Of a stretch of 64,000 nt of DNA, positions 29,285 through 41,200 are shown piece by piece (position 1 is the first letter of the stretch; each line of letters begins with the position of its first letter). This DNA is from Apostichopus japonicus (taxonomy: Eukaryota > Echinodermata > Holothuroidea > Aspidochirotida > Stichopodidae). The notes under the pieces are model-generated. The model saw nothing but the letters and a program-made list of their open reading frames with translations, did no database searches and was not told the origin of the DNA. Where the stretch lies: the NCBI RefSeq assembly GCF_037975245.1, contig NC_092574.1, positions 19,313,713 to 19,377,712 of the forward strand, written 5' to 3'. The position numbers and the translations under genes are program-made.

Positions 29285-32200
29285 ATGGCCACTACTATGG
29301 CTGAACATATTCAACATGTTCAGGAGCTTCGTAGATTCCTTCGAGACGAGTCTTTGTCATCCGTTGTCTTCCACCGATTGTATGAAACCTCGAGGTAGGC
29401 TAAGCAAAGACTAGGGGCTTATGGCCTAACGCTAGGCTAAGGTTAGGCCTAACTTAGTAGGCTAGGCTTAGTACCACAATCTGGTCGCTCCAGTTTTGAT
29501 CCACCAATGTAGGCTAGGCCTAGGTAACAATATGTTAGGAGTAGCCAAAGTTGGGCTGCTCTTCTCAATTTTGTGAAAGGAAAATATGCCTTTTCAAAAT
29601 AGTTCCTTATTACTGAATAGGCTAGGCCCCAAGATGTAATGCCAAATACAAATATTTCTATTCTCTTTCAGCTTACCTCTCCTTTATTGTGTCTAATTTG
29701 CTAAGTTCATTGCTCATTTGTCCAATATAACTGTCTGTCCATATGTGCTTCATAATGTTCTTAGTTTGTTTTTGTGTCAGTTAGCCTCTGAAGAGATCTT
29801 GCTACTGCTAGGATCGAAACGTCAGCCATCTAAACTTTTATATATATTTCAATTAGGCTTGACAGAACTTGTGACAGTGGGTACACCAAGGCCTACATGT
29901 GTTGCACATGGCCTTTGGTTGGCAACCGAAAGTTCACAAAGCATTCAACGGCCATTTTTAATGGCTTGTCAAAATAGTAGCCTATGTATATTCACACAGC
30001 TTACACAACAAAGTCTCTAATATGTATGTGTCTGCAATACAGCAGCGATGTAACACTGAATTTTATGAAAGTTGGCCCTATTTTGACCAAACTTCTTAAG
30101 ATAGGTATGAAGTTTTACTAAGTAGTTTTGTGAAACATTTAACAGGGAATTGATTGATGTGATTAGCTTGAAATGTTTTGTCTTGAGATTTCAAATGAGC
30201 TAGTTCTATCACATTATGTTGTTACATTTTGATAAAGAAAATCATTAACTGATGCCTCTCATAAAGTGAGTAAGACATCCATATGGTTAAATTTACCATC
30301 TATTGGCCAAAATATGGAAACCTTGTAAACATGATTACAGCAATTTAAAAGTTGGATGTGCTTGATATGAAGTACCATATGGGAATCCACTTTAGTGAGT
30401 ATTGCCAAGGTGTTTGTGGAGGTCAAAGGTAATTTGCTGCCAACATGGTCAAAGGATAAAAACCTTGTATCTGCAGTAACTCCAACAAAAGTAAAGCTTG
30501 TGGGAACCGCTTACATGGTATGTAGATCCACTATAGTAAGTATTAAATTATTGCATTTATTTTGTTGAGGTCGACAGAAATCCAAGTTAAAGTATAAGAG
30601 CTTTGTAAACACTGGTCAGAACTTGATGTGTAACTGTGCTGAAAATATTTTCTGCAGTGTTACTTTGAATATTCTCATATATGAAAGTTGGAAACAAATC
30701 ACTAAACCCCTTGTCCTTTTTGATTTCTTGCCGGGAGGCAGCAGGAATCTATGTGATGGTGGTGGATTGTGTGTATGTGACACTTGCTTATAAACACAGT
30801 AACTTGAAAAGTTCATGGTGAATTAATTTGATACTTGGTATGTGGATCTGTCTAATGGGGACCAAGAACTGGTTTCTTTTCTATGAAGTTCAATGGTCAT
30901 TTGGGGTCAACAGAGGTCAAAGCTTGAAAACTTTGTAAACAGGATTTAACTCAAAAAGTACATCTTTGTTGAACATCATACTTGGTATGTAGATCCAGCT
31001 TGGTGAGTACAAGAAGCCTATTGAAATTGGTGGAAGTCAAAGGTTATTTGTGGTCATCCTAAGTACTTAGAGTATGTATGTAGAACCAGCTTAGTGAGTG
31101 CAAGAACCCTATTCTAGAAGGTAATTTGTGGTCAACTTAGGTCAATGTCTGTGAAACCTTGTAAACATGATATAGTTCTCAAAAAGTACATATTTGTGGA
31201 ACTTCATACTTACAATAGTATGTAGAACCAGCTTAGTGAGTGCAAGAACCGTATTTAATTTGGTAGAGGTCAAAAAGATTACATGAGGTCAACATCTGTC
31301 TAAGTATGTAATTCTTGTAAACATTTTAACTCCAAAATGACAGCTACAATTAATCTGTGAGTTCTATGATGCTATGCTTTTCTATTGGTGAATATAGTGT
31401 GATCAATTTCAGCTCAGTTTAGTTCAAGTTCATATTTATTTCTCATATGGCATACAAAACTGGAGTACAAGTAGTAATTAATGAAACTGAAGAATGATGA
31501 TATATGATGGACACTTGAAAAACACAATGCTGTTCATCAAAGCTATTGACTAATTGGTGCGAAAAGAAAAAATAGGTTTATACACGATAACAATAAAAAT
31601 AACTACTTGGTATTGTTACGGTCGATAATTATGAATGAGCATAATTTTAGACCCTTTTGAAATGCAGAGAATTATTTGATTAAATTGTAGAAGGAAGTTT
31701 GTGCCAGATGTTGTAAAAATAGGTATTGAGCTGTATCAGTGAATGGGCCCCATATAAAATATATCTTGAGTGATCTTCAGCTGTACATAAATAGTCATCC
31801 TGGAAATGAAATCAGCTTCAAGTAGGCGGTACTCTTGTGTGGGTGTTGTAAACAAACTCAAGTGACCCATTTTTCACATTCCGAGCTTCATGGGGTCAAT
31901 GGTCTCAAAATTGGCCTTATTCTCTGTGCTTTATACTAAATGACTTTGGCTGTGGCAGTAAGTTGTGGAAATATTTCACAGTGTATAGACAATTTCATGT
32001 AACTCTCATTCATTAATAACAATTATTAAGGGGATGGTTTGTAGCAGACCTTATTAGCTACTGTAGCTCAATATTGGTAAAAGAATGTCCATTTGCTCAT
32101 ATATGTAGAACATCTTTGTGTCTATATATCACATAGGAAGACTGTTCTTTCTGGATATTGAAACTTGTTGAAATAAAAATTTGATACATTAAAATCTTTT

Positions 32201-35200
32201 CCAGTGAATTAATTGGTTGATGCCCACAAGTGAGTGCTAAAAATAAGAAATGGATATCTCTGAACTTTTCTTGATCTCACTTAATTTATTAGACAAATTT
32301 AATTCACTTGCTCTACATAAGTCAGATATGTCAAATTTTTGAGCAAATGATATTGCAAGGAACCACGAAGACAACTGGCTTTCTGGTTATTCTCTACCAT
32401 TTGGTAGAGTCAGGACTGAAAATGGTTGCGGATGGTAATCCCTTATATGAGCTATGCTACAGAGAGGTTACATACTATGATTGTTCTCTCCAGGTTAATG
32501 ACAAAGAGACTGCTTGGGTAGTGTGTTGCATTGTTTACTTTTTTTTCAGTCCAGATTTTACCACATTTCAACATATTTTGATGTAAAATATCATTCTTTG
32601 TCTTTTCATTAATAGACAAGGCAAGTCAGCCTCTCAGGATAAACAGAAAAAGAAGAAACCCAGCAAAGATGGAAAAGATGGAAAAGACAAAAAGAAGGAA
32701 AAGGTAGGTGGCTTGATTGTAACACTTCCTCCAACATAAGCTGTTAGTGTTACCCAACCACTGTTGGTGAGCTGGGTCCCCAGGTAAAAAGGTTTTGCAT
32801 CCCGCCGTCCCCTTTGCACCCCTCATGTACTGCCCGATTTCCTGACTGGTCAGTTCGTCACCAATTTTTATAAAAATTTTGATTTCATTCCATGTCTTAA
32901 GTCTGATTGATGGACTCCATTAGTAACACAGACAAACCAATGCCTTAATAGTCAACTTAAATCACCAAAACTTACAAGCAGGGAATAACTTGTCTGTTAT
33001 CGCATAGCATAACTCTTATCTAAAAAATGGGCATTTTGCTACACAAATGCAAAAGTGTATAGCAATCTCGAACACCTTAAAGGGTAGTGTTTTTCAATAT
33101 TTTACGAGAACCAAAACTTGTTAACTTCTAACTGATACATAAAGTGTGAGCTCTTTAATTATTCCCTGATAATGAAGTTCTAAATAATTGATAAATTGTC
33201 ACCTTCAGGTACTTATGTTATTAATTGCAATGAATTAAGCAAAGTTGGAGATGTAGCTCACGCCAGCAACTGTCCTGACTTTTTTTAAACTCTGTAGATA
33301 TTTTTCAAAATCTTGGATCAGGTGTTGGGTCGATGGTAAGAGTCTAAAAATGTAAAAGAGCTTTTGCCAATTATTTGATAGATGGAACTTGTATTTCATA
33401 CATCAACTTACAGTAGGCACAAGTCAAACCTAGGACATGCAACAAATGTAACGTTCAGATGTTTTTTTTTTCTCCCCCCCCCTCCCCTCTTCCTTCCACC
33501 TTGCAGGGTGACTCTGAAGACCAACTTGATCTCCAACCACCAAAGATTGAAATACAGAACAATGCATCATCCTTCAGTGTGTACACAGCAATTCGACAGG
33601 CCATTTTGGAACAAGAAACACTGACCAGAAAGTTTATCCAAGGAAAGATTGGAGAAATTAATGAAGAGACAGGTGAAGAAAAAGAGAAACTTGAGAACAT
33701 CTTCAGACTACCGAAGGTGAGTTAACCTGGAGCATCATATGTTGTATGATTTATCTCACTGCGGTAGCTGTGCTGAGGTATCTCATTATGGCTGAGGTAT
33801 CTTGTTATGGCTGAGGTATCTTGTTATGGTTGAGGTATCTTGTTATGGCAGAGGTATCTTGTTATGGCAGAGGTATCTTGTTAGATGAGGTATCTTGTTT
33901 TGGCTGAGGTACCTTGTTATGGCTGAGGTATCTGGTTATGGCTGGGGTATCTGATAATGGCTGAGGTGCCTCTTTGTGGTTGAGGTGCCTCTTTGTGGTT
34001 GAGGTATCTTGTTATGGCAGAGGTATCTGGTTATGGCTGGGGTTCTGATAATGGCTGAGGTGCCTCTTTGTGGTTGAGGTATCTTGTTATGGCTGAGGTA
34101 TCTTGTTATGTTTGAGATATCTTGTTATGGTTGAGGTATCTTGTTATGGCTGACTCTTGTTTTGGCTGAGGTATCTTGTTTGGCAGAGGTATCTTGTTTT
34201 GGCTGAGGTATCTTGTTATAGCTGCGGTATCTTGTTTTGGCTGAGGTATCTTGTTTTGGCTGAGGTATCTTGTTTTGGCTGAGGTAACTAGTTTTGGCTG
34301 AGGTTCATTTAACAAGATCCACAACTGCCTGAACCTGAATAGCCATGTTGTACTTTGTACAAATTATGTTTATCATACCCAGCCTGGGGCCAGATCAGTT
34401 AATATGAAAATAGATCTCATTAGTAGTAAGATTTTTCCCAACTTGTTCTTCTGTCTACTTTAAATGCAAAGATAAAGGATTTCATCAGAAATGTAAAATT
34501 TCTAATTTAGATAAGCCATGAGCAACCAATTTATTGTAGAATCTCCATTGTGCTTTTGTAGCACTTGTAGATTAAATTTGCCCTGCCTGAAAGAGCTTGG
34601 TCAATTTTCTTAAGTTACGACTTTGAAAGGTCACAACAAATAATCTCCTTATTGAAAGTTGATCTCAATCTGGCAAGACTTTGCTCTGTGTCAGACCTCC
34701 TCATGAAGCTCTCTGTGTCACATTTGTTACTTTTATGTTTCTTTCTCTTTCTCTCATTCAAGGTGGTTGGATTTGGCCTCCGCAGTGTATTTGAGTTGAT
34801 CCGAGAAACCAGGAATTCACATCCTTCGTTTTGTGCCAGAGCCCTGAAAGCTCTGTTAGATACTCTGCAGGGTTTAGCACCAGAAGAGTTGGCGAGTGAA
34901 CCCTCTGATATAATGGGTAAGTGCTTACAAAACAGATTGAATGTGACCAGTAGTAGTAACAACTTGGAAGAGTTTGCACACTGGGTCAAAAGGTCAATCG
35001 GTAACAGTACAAGAGTTGTAGACATATGCATGATCCTAAACACTACAAATTTTTGATGGTCTGCCAGGTCAGAGAGGACCAAATATCTGTCCGGTCAACA
35101 AAAATCAGCTTTGGAGGTACTCTGAGTGGCTAGTTGTTTACATCAAATTCAGATTGCATTGTAACTAAATACCCCCAAGTAGGTAAAATGATAAATTGAT

Positions 35201-38200
35201 ATTATCCCCCTCCTCCCCTACCCAAAGCTGGTGTTTTATTCACAAACCTACACATCTCTCTTACAATATACATATTGGCCATAACTATTTTTGCTACATT
35301 TTAAGGGGACAACCAAATTTGCTGTTAGGACAACCAAACAGTAAGTCCAAGGGACAACCAGAAATATTTCCTTCAAAATCTGCCCTGATATAGCTATTCT
35401 GATTGGTTGTTAACATCCTGTCTCTCTCTTCTGTTTTTCTTCAGATCCACTATTTGACCTCTTGCTTGACCTTACCACCATAAACAGCAGAACAGAAGAT
35501 GCTGCTCAACTCCAATCTGTGAGTGCTGCCTGCCTAATAAGCCTCATCATTGCTAGAGGAGAGACGGGGAAAATCTTGGCAGGAATATCTGCTCTATTGA
35601 TGCATGGTCATAGGATGCCAGACCAAACAGTAGAGGTAATGTTTTTCATGTAGATTGAGAAAAATGCTCTCTGTCAGTCTCTTAGGGTTTTTCTTTTTTT
35701 GTAAAATCAAATCATGAAATAGGCTATGCGCTTCCAAAGTTTTCAACAACAAAAACAAAAACACAGCATGCTATGATAAATTTGTTGGACAAATTTGTTG
35801 GTGTTTGATCGTTTCATTGAGCAGGTAATAATGTGCTAATTGAGAGCAGCTTAATTGTGGTAGGCAACTTGATCTTTTGATTATAATGGGGTTTGGGGGG
35901 GGGGGGGGTATTCAATTATATGTCAATTTCAAATGGCTTGGTCATGGTCACACCAAGTTACAGTCTGACATGGCATGGTTGTGTACATTGCCTTACATAC
36001 ACAAGCCTCGGAATTCCCATGCCGTTGGTTTCACAAGTGTTACTTAATACTGTACTGGCGGAAAGGTTTTTGAGCATATCCTATCGCCCTCAGTTCTGGT
36101 TCTTTCAAGAGGAATTGACTAGATGTATTTGTTAAGTCCAAAATGTTAAACATTCCAATAGCATGAATTCTGATGTCCAAACTGCTTTACATTAATGGTT
36201 CCTTGTATTTAGGAATTATATGGGTAAAAGTAAGTTGGCCTGATGTTTCGATCCTAGCAGGATCTTCTTCAGAGGCTAAATGACAAATAACGTACAGTAA
36301 CTGAAGGGAAAAAAACACGCACAGAATACAGACAGGTTAATGAGCATGGTGAACACAAAGAGATAGATCTAAGGGGATTAGTAGACAAGGGATGGGGAGA
36401 AGAATGAAAGAAACCAACTGGGGAAGAGGAGAGGTGGGAGATAAAAAGAAATTAGGAATTATATGGATTAGCTTTTGTTTTGACCTGTAGTGATGTATCA
36501 CAGTATGTGATCAATGGACTTGTGATATATGATAATATTACGCTTTTAGCCTTAGAAGAAGATCCTGCTAGGATCTAAACGTCAGGCCAACTTACTTTTA
36601 CACATTCTCTTACACAGGCTCTCTAGTGGAAAAGCAGTTTGCTAACAGTTTTATTTTATTATGATAATATTAGCATAGATGAATGAATGGGAGTCACAGC
36701 ATAATAGGATGTTTAAAGAGAAATTTTGAATGAAAAACTGTGCAGTTTTGACAGCTTAGTTGTCTCATTGTTGATGTAAATCCCTACAATTATTTGTGTT
36801 TATTTGATGTTTTTTGTTTGTTTAGATTCCCTCCAATGTGATAGCCTTACAAGAGAGCATCAAGGCCATACTCGTGGGAAAGACAACATTTCCAGACTGG
36901 TACAACACTGGTGTACCTGATGGTGCCCTTCTCCAGTCCTTTCCTGTACAGATTAAAACAACAGGTACGTGCTTCAGGAAAAGGGAAGCATTATATTTTC
37001 CTGTCAAGTAATATGGAGACATAGTTGGCATGTAGGCTGCTCGGTTTGAGTGTAAAGCTATAAGCTCGTACATAAAGGGAGGTAGGTGGAGGGGTAGGTT
37101 GGGTGGGAAAATCTCGGACTCCACCAAAGGCTTTTTCTGTGATATATACATATGTAATGTGCAAAGTAAGAAGTGGAAATAGCCCTATGATGTATAATTT
37201 TAGTAACACTTGTTTTACCCAATGAGCTGTACTCTACTTACTAATTTTATCCGTTTACACGATAGTTTAGTATGTTGTTAGATTAAATATAGGCTGCTCC
37301 CCTTTTCATTCTCAGGAGCAGATTTGGACAGTTTGTGCCCTGAACCTCCTGTTACCTGCCAAACCCCTTTTCCCACCCCCTGTAGCCTCCACCTTTCCCT
37401 TCCCTTTCCCACCTCACAGGTTTGCCTTCTAAAAAGAATATTTTATTACCCTTGGTTAAAGATTCTCACATTTATTGCAATAAGTTTATATCTCAGCTTC
37501 AGAAGTCTCCCCTCTCCCTTCCCTCCCCTCCCCCCCCAAAAAAAATATTGTTACACAATCCCGGAACTTGTACTAATTTTCTCCCGCTGGTATTTCAGCA
37601 TTTGCATGTTTTGGGTGGAGCATAGACAATGTTACATGGAAACCATGGATACCAGTGCAAAGTAAAAAATAATAATTTGGTATTTCTTTGTATTTCTCTC
37701 TTCCCCAGATCAGAAAGATGTTGGTCAAGGGCAAAAATGTGCAATAGCCAGTACTGGCTCTTATCTCTACATACATAGTAATGTGGGGCTATTCAAAATT
37801 GGCTCAGGATATGGAAATACATTACAGGTATGAATCAGTTAAACTGTTATTGATCGATCTATAAATGACGTATAATTGAAGTCAATGTAGAGTTTGGTCA
37901 GTTTTTCGAGGCGTTTTGAGTGGATATCCAATTTTTTCACCAATTATATACATATGTTGCTGTTGTCTGAACTTTTGACATAAAGTTTCATGAACACCTG
38001 AATTCATGTAAATGTAAATGAATGACACAATATAAGGCTCTACACTACACTTAATACCTCACACAGAAGTTTGATTTAAATATCTCATTCAACATTCATA
38101 TTCTCTATGATGTTTTGTTTTCCCCGCTTTCCCTAAGGACATTATCCTATGTGATGTAAATAACTAGCTTTTTTGATATTCTTACTTTCCCCAACAGGGC

Positions 38201-41200
38201 CACATTTATGCAGTAAATCCCAGCTTTTACCCTGATCAATGTGGATGGTTGGTGGTCATTAGGGGCAAACTTTACTTTTGTCCCTACTCGCCCAGAACAA
38301 CCCCAACCGCAGCTGTGGGTCCATCACAACATCTAAAGCTCCTTTCTGTGGATTTGGACACATTGCAAGAAAACGGGGCCATTCAGACAGGTATGTTAAT
38401 TTACATGGCTGAAGGAATTCAGTTCTGCAGAGGCAATGGGGGGGTGGTGAGGGGGAGGGGGAGGTGTCTCTGAAATGAAGATAAGTGAAATATAAATGAC
38501 TAATTCCCAGGGGTTAGTTAGATGACGGCATTACATGCAGTGAAATCCAAGATTGTGCATCCTAGCACCTCTAGTTGAATTCAGTAGCAAAGCTACATTA
38601 ACAATGTTTCACTTGATCAACAAATTTAACTTGATCAACAAATTTAACTTGATCAACAAATTACAGGAATGAGTTAAGAAATATGTGAAACTACTATAAG
38701 TGATTGAAAATGTAGCCTACGAGCTTGTTGAGGCATTTGGATGATTAGCTTTGTGGAATGACTGCACGTGCCAATGGAAAACCTATCAGCTGCTGGAAAA
38801 AATGAAGCGTGGCAGTAGAACATTAGCAATCGAAGAGCTCTTTGCATGCAAGTTTTGTTAAAGCTTCGTCTAATTCTTCTCTCATTGTCGCAGATTTCTC
38901 ACATCACGAGCAACTATTCAGTGATGGCATCAATCTAGGCTGCCTCTCTGATGGATCTGCAGTGAGTATTTCATTTCAGGCCCATCACAAGTTTTTTTTT
39001 AAATGTTCCTAAATGACCAATCTGAAGCTAGCCGCACATTCAGTCGCATATTCAGCCGCACATTCATCGTTGTGAAAAGGATGAATTCCTGCTCTTTTGC
39101 TATATCATCTCACTGACAATTTAAATGTCAATATGTTTAAGAGCTTGAAGGTGAACCAAACCATAAACAGTATCTTTCCCTTGTTGAGGGATAAAATGCT
39201 TCCCAAAAATGCTTGGAAAGAAAATTGAACGTTGTGCTTATATTACAAGAGTGTCATTACCAACACAGTGTCAACTTTTGGTAATTGTGTAGCCTTCAAT
39301 ATTTCAGCTACAATGTGTGAAAGTGACATCTAATTCTAAGAAAAATAAAGAAGTAATATGTGGACATTTGATTTCATTTTTGATTTACTTCAGTCTGATT
39401 AACATATCCCTAACTCCTTCACTTATCCATCGAGACACTGCTGTTCTAACATGTTGGTCTTTTTTCAATAAGATGGAATATGAGACATTCAACACATAGG
39501 CCAATACAACGGCATCTAGTGCTTTGTTTAGAAAATTCCAAGCCATCCAGTTTGGAGAATCGTTTTTTGTCTACATTAAGTAAAGGTATGTATTTCATAG
39601 TTTTGCAAAATGAAAACCCAAGTTAGTGCCTCTGGCATGGGGTGTCTAAGGGGTTGACATATCACAAGTCATAAAAACAAAGAATTTTTTTATTTTCTTT
39701 TAGGAGGAATTTAGCGTATCTTTCTACAAAGTAGGAAGCAGTTCGCTGATAAGAGCTGGAGAGATGACTGCCCAATTAACGAAGAAGAGACTGGTAATGT
39801 CCGATAACCTGACCCCAGGAATGTTGAAGGAAGACAGAGAAAAGAGTGGAGATACATTTAGTAAGAACGACAGATAGTCATATTCATATTTTTGTAATGA
39901 ATTACATGAGCAGGAATTTGAGTGGTCGATAGCTTCATTCACACGGTCCATGGTCATATGGCTTTTATGGTCTGTTCAGGTTCTTATTTTCATGTGGTAA
40001 CATGGTTTATAATATGTGCTCACATGGTTTAGGATATATGTGGTCGAAAGGTTTATAGTATGTGCTCACATATTCAATGGTCCATGTTCACATGATTGAT
40101 GCTGTGTGGTCATTTGGCTTTTGTCTACGGTCACTTTGTCCATGGCAGGTTCTCTATAGGCAGCTTAACAGGCCCACAAAAGATTTCAGTCCAGTCTGTT
40201 AAAATGGACCCAAAATCTTGCACTTTTGTCCTACCTTGCAAATTGTTCAATCTAGGCATAGTGATTTGTCTGGCCCTTTGGTCCAATCAATATTTTTCTC
40301 TAGTCCTCATAAAAAATTACTTGTTCATAATGTCTAAACATCCAAGAAATTGTTTAAAACAGTATTCTTGGTAGAAGATCACACGCTCCTGAGTTCTCCT
40401 GACCTCCTTTTCTTGATCTTACATTAAAAATGTTATCTACAGTTTTCAAAGTGTTTTGAAGTTTGCAGATGAAGATCCATGATGTTATTTCTTTAACAAC
40501 AACTTGATTGTCCAAGCTAGCTTTCATAAATTTCTGAGCATCCACTCTGATGGTTGGGGGTCTCTCCCACAGGTGCTGCAGTCCTCATGAAAGATCCTTT
40601 ATCAGGCATGAGACTCTTCCGCGGAAACGCGGATTTCCGACTTTTTTTTTTTTCATTTTCGCGTTTTTTCTCGTAATTCGCGTTTTTTATTTTTTTATAT
40701 TATTTTTTATTTAATTATTATTTATTTATTTATTTTTTTTTGCCGAACATGCTGGACTGTAAAGGGAAGGAACACCGAATTTGACCAGTGGTGGAATCAA
40801 GTAGCACAAAGCAAGCAAAAAAGCCTTTTTTTTGGTTCAAAAAAGCTAATGGATAAATTATACAAGCAGAAATTCCACACTTTTTTGGCGAGTTGCGTGA
40901 TGTGATAGATTCCATCTAGAGTCCACCATTTTGCATCTAAGCCCTCCTTACCTGACAAAAAAATTCTAAAGGAAGGGGGAAACCCCCTCCCTTAAACCCC
41001 TCCCCCAGGACGGCGATCGATAAATTTCAGATTTTTTTTCTCCCCGGCTCAGTCTCATCCCTGCTTTATCATGCACCTAATAGTTTGTGGGCTGCTGATA
41101 TAAACCAACCTCCCTTACGTTAAAAGGAATTAACAATGTGTTTTACTATTTGTGGGCTGCTGATTTAAACCCCCTCCCTTTAAGTAACAAGTAATTAACA

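Larger units (their letters stand above)
29285..36964 (+). other. MYCBP2: MYCBP2 exons 1-6: N-terminal region
   Basis: Exons are 29285-29394, 32616-32703, 33507-33716, 34763-34916, 35445-35635 and 36826-36964. Exon 1 encodes [19 protein letters not shown]. Exon 2 is almost entirely Lys/Asp/Gly ([20 protein letters not shown]). Exon 3 starts the conserved part ([19 protein letters not shown]). Exons 4-6 encode [27 protein letters not shown] and [18 protein letters not shown]. The phase agreement of exon 1 with exon 2 (AG + A) supports exon 1 as genuine despite the 3.2-kb intron. A 5' UTR exon further upstream is possible. Confidence 0.9.

Noticed and set aside
34615-35082. Long minus-strand open frame (155 aa)
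   Set aside because: It is the antisense shadow of MYCBP2 exon 4 and its flanks, with no homology features.
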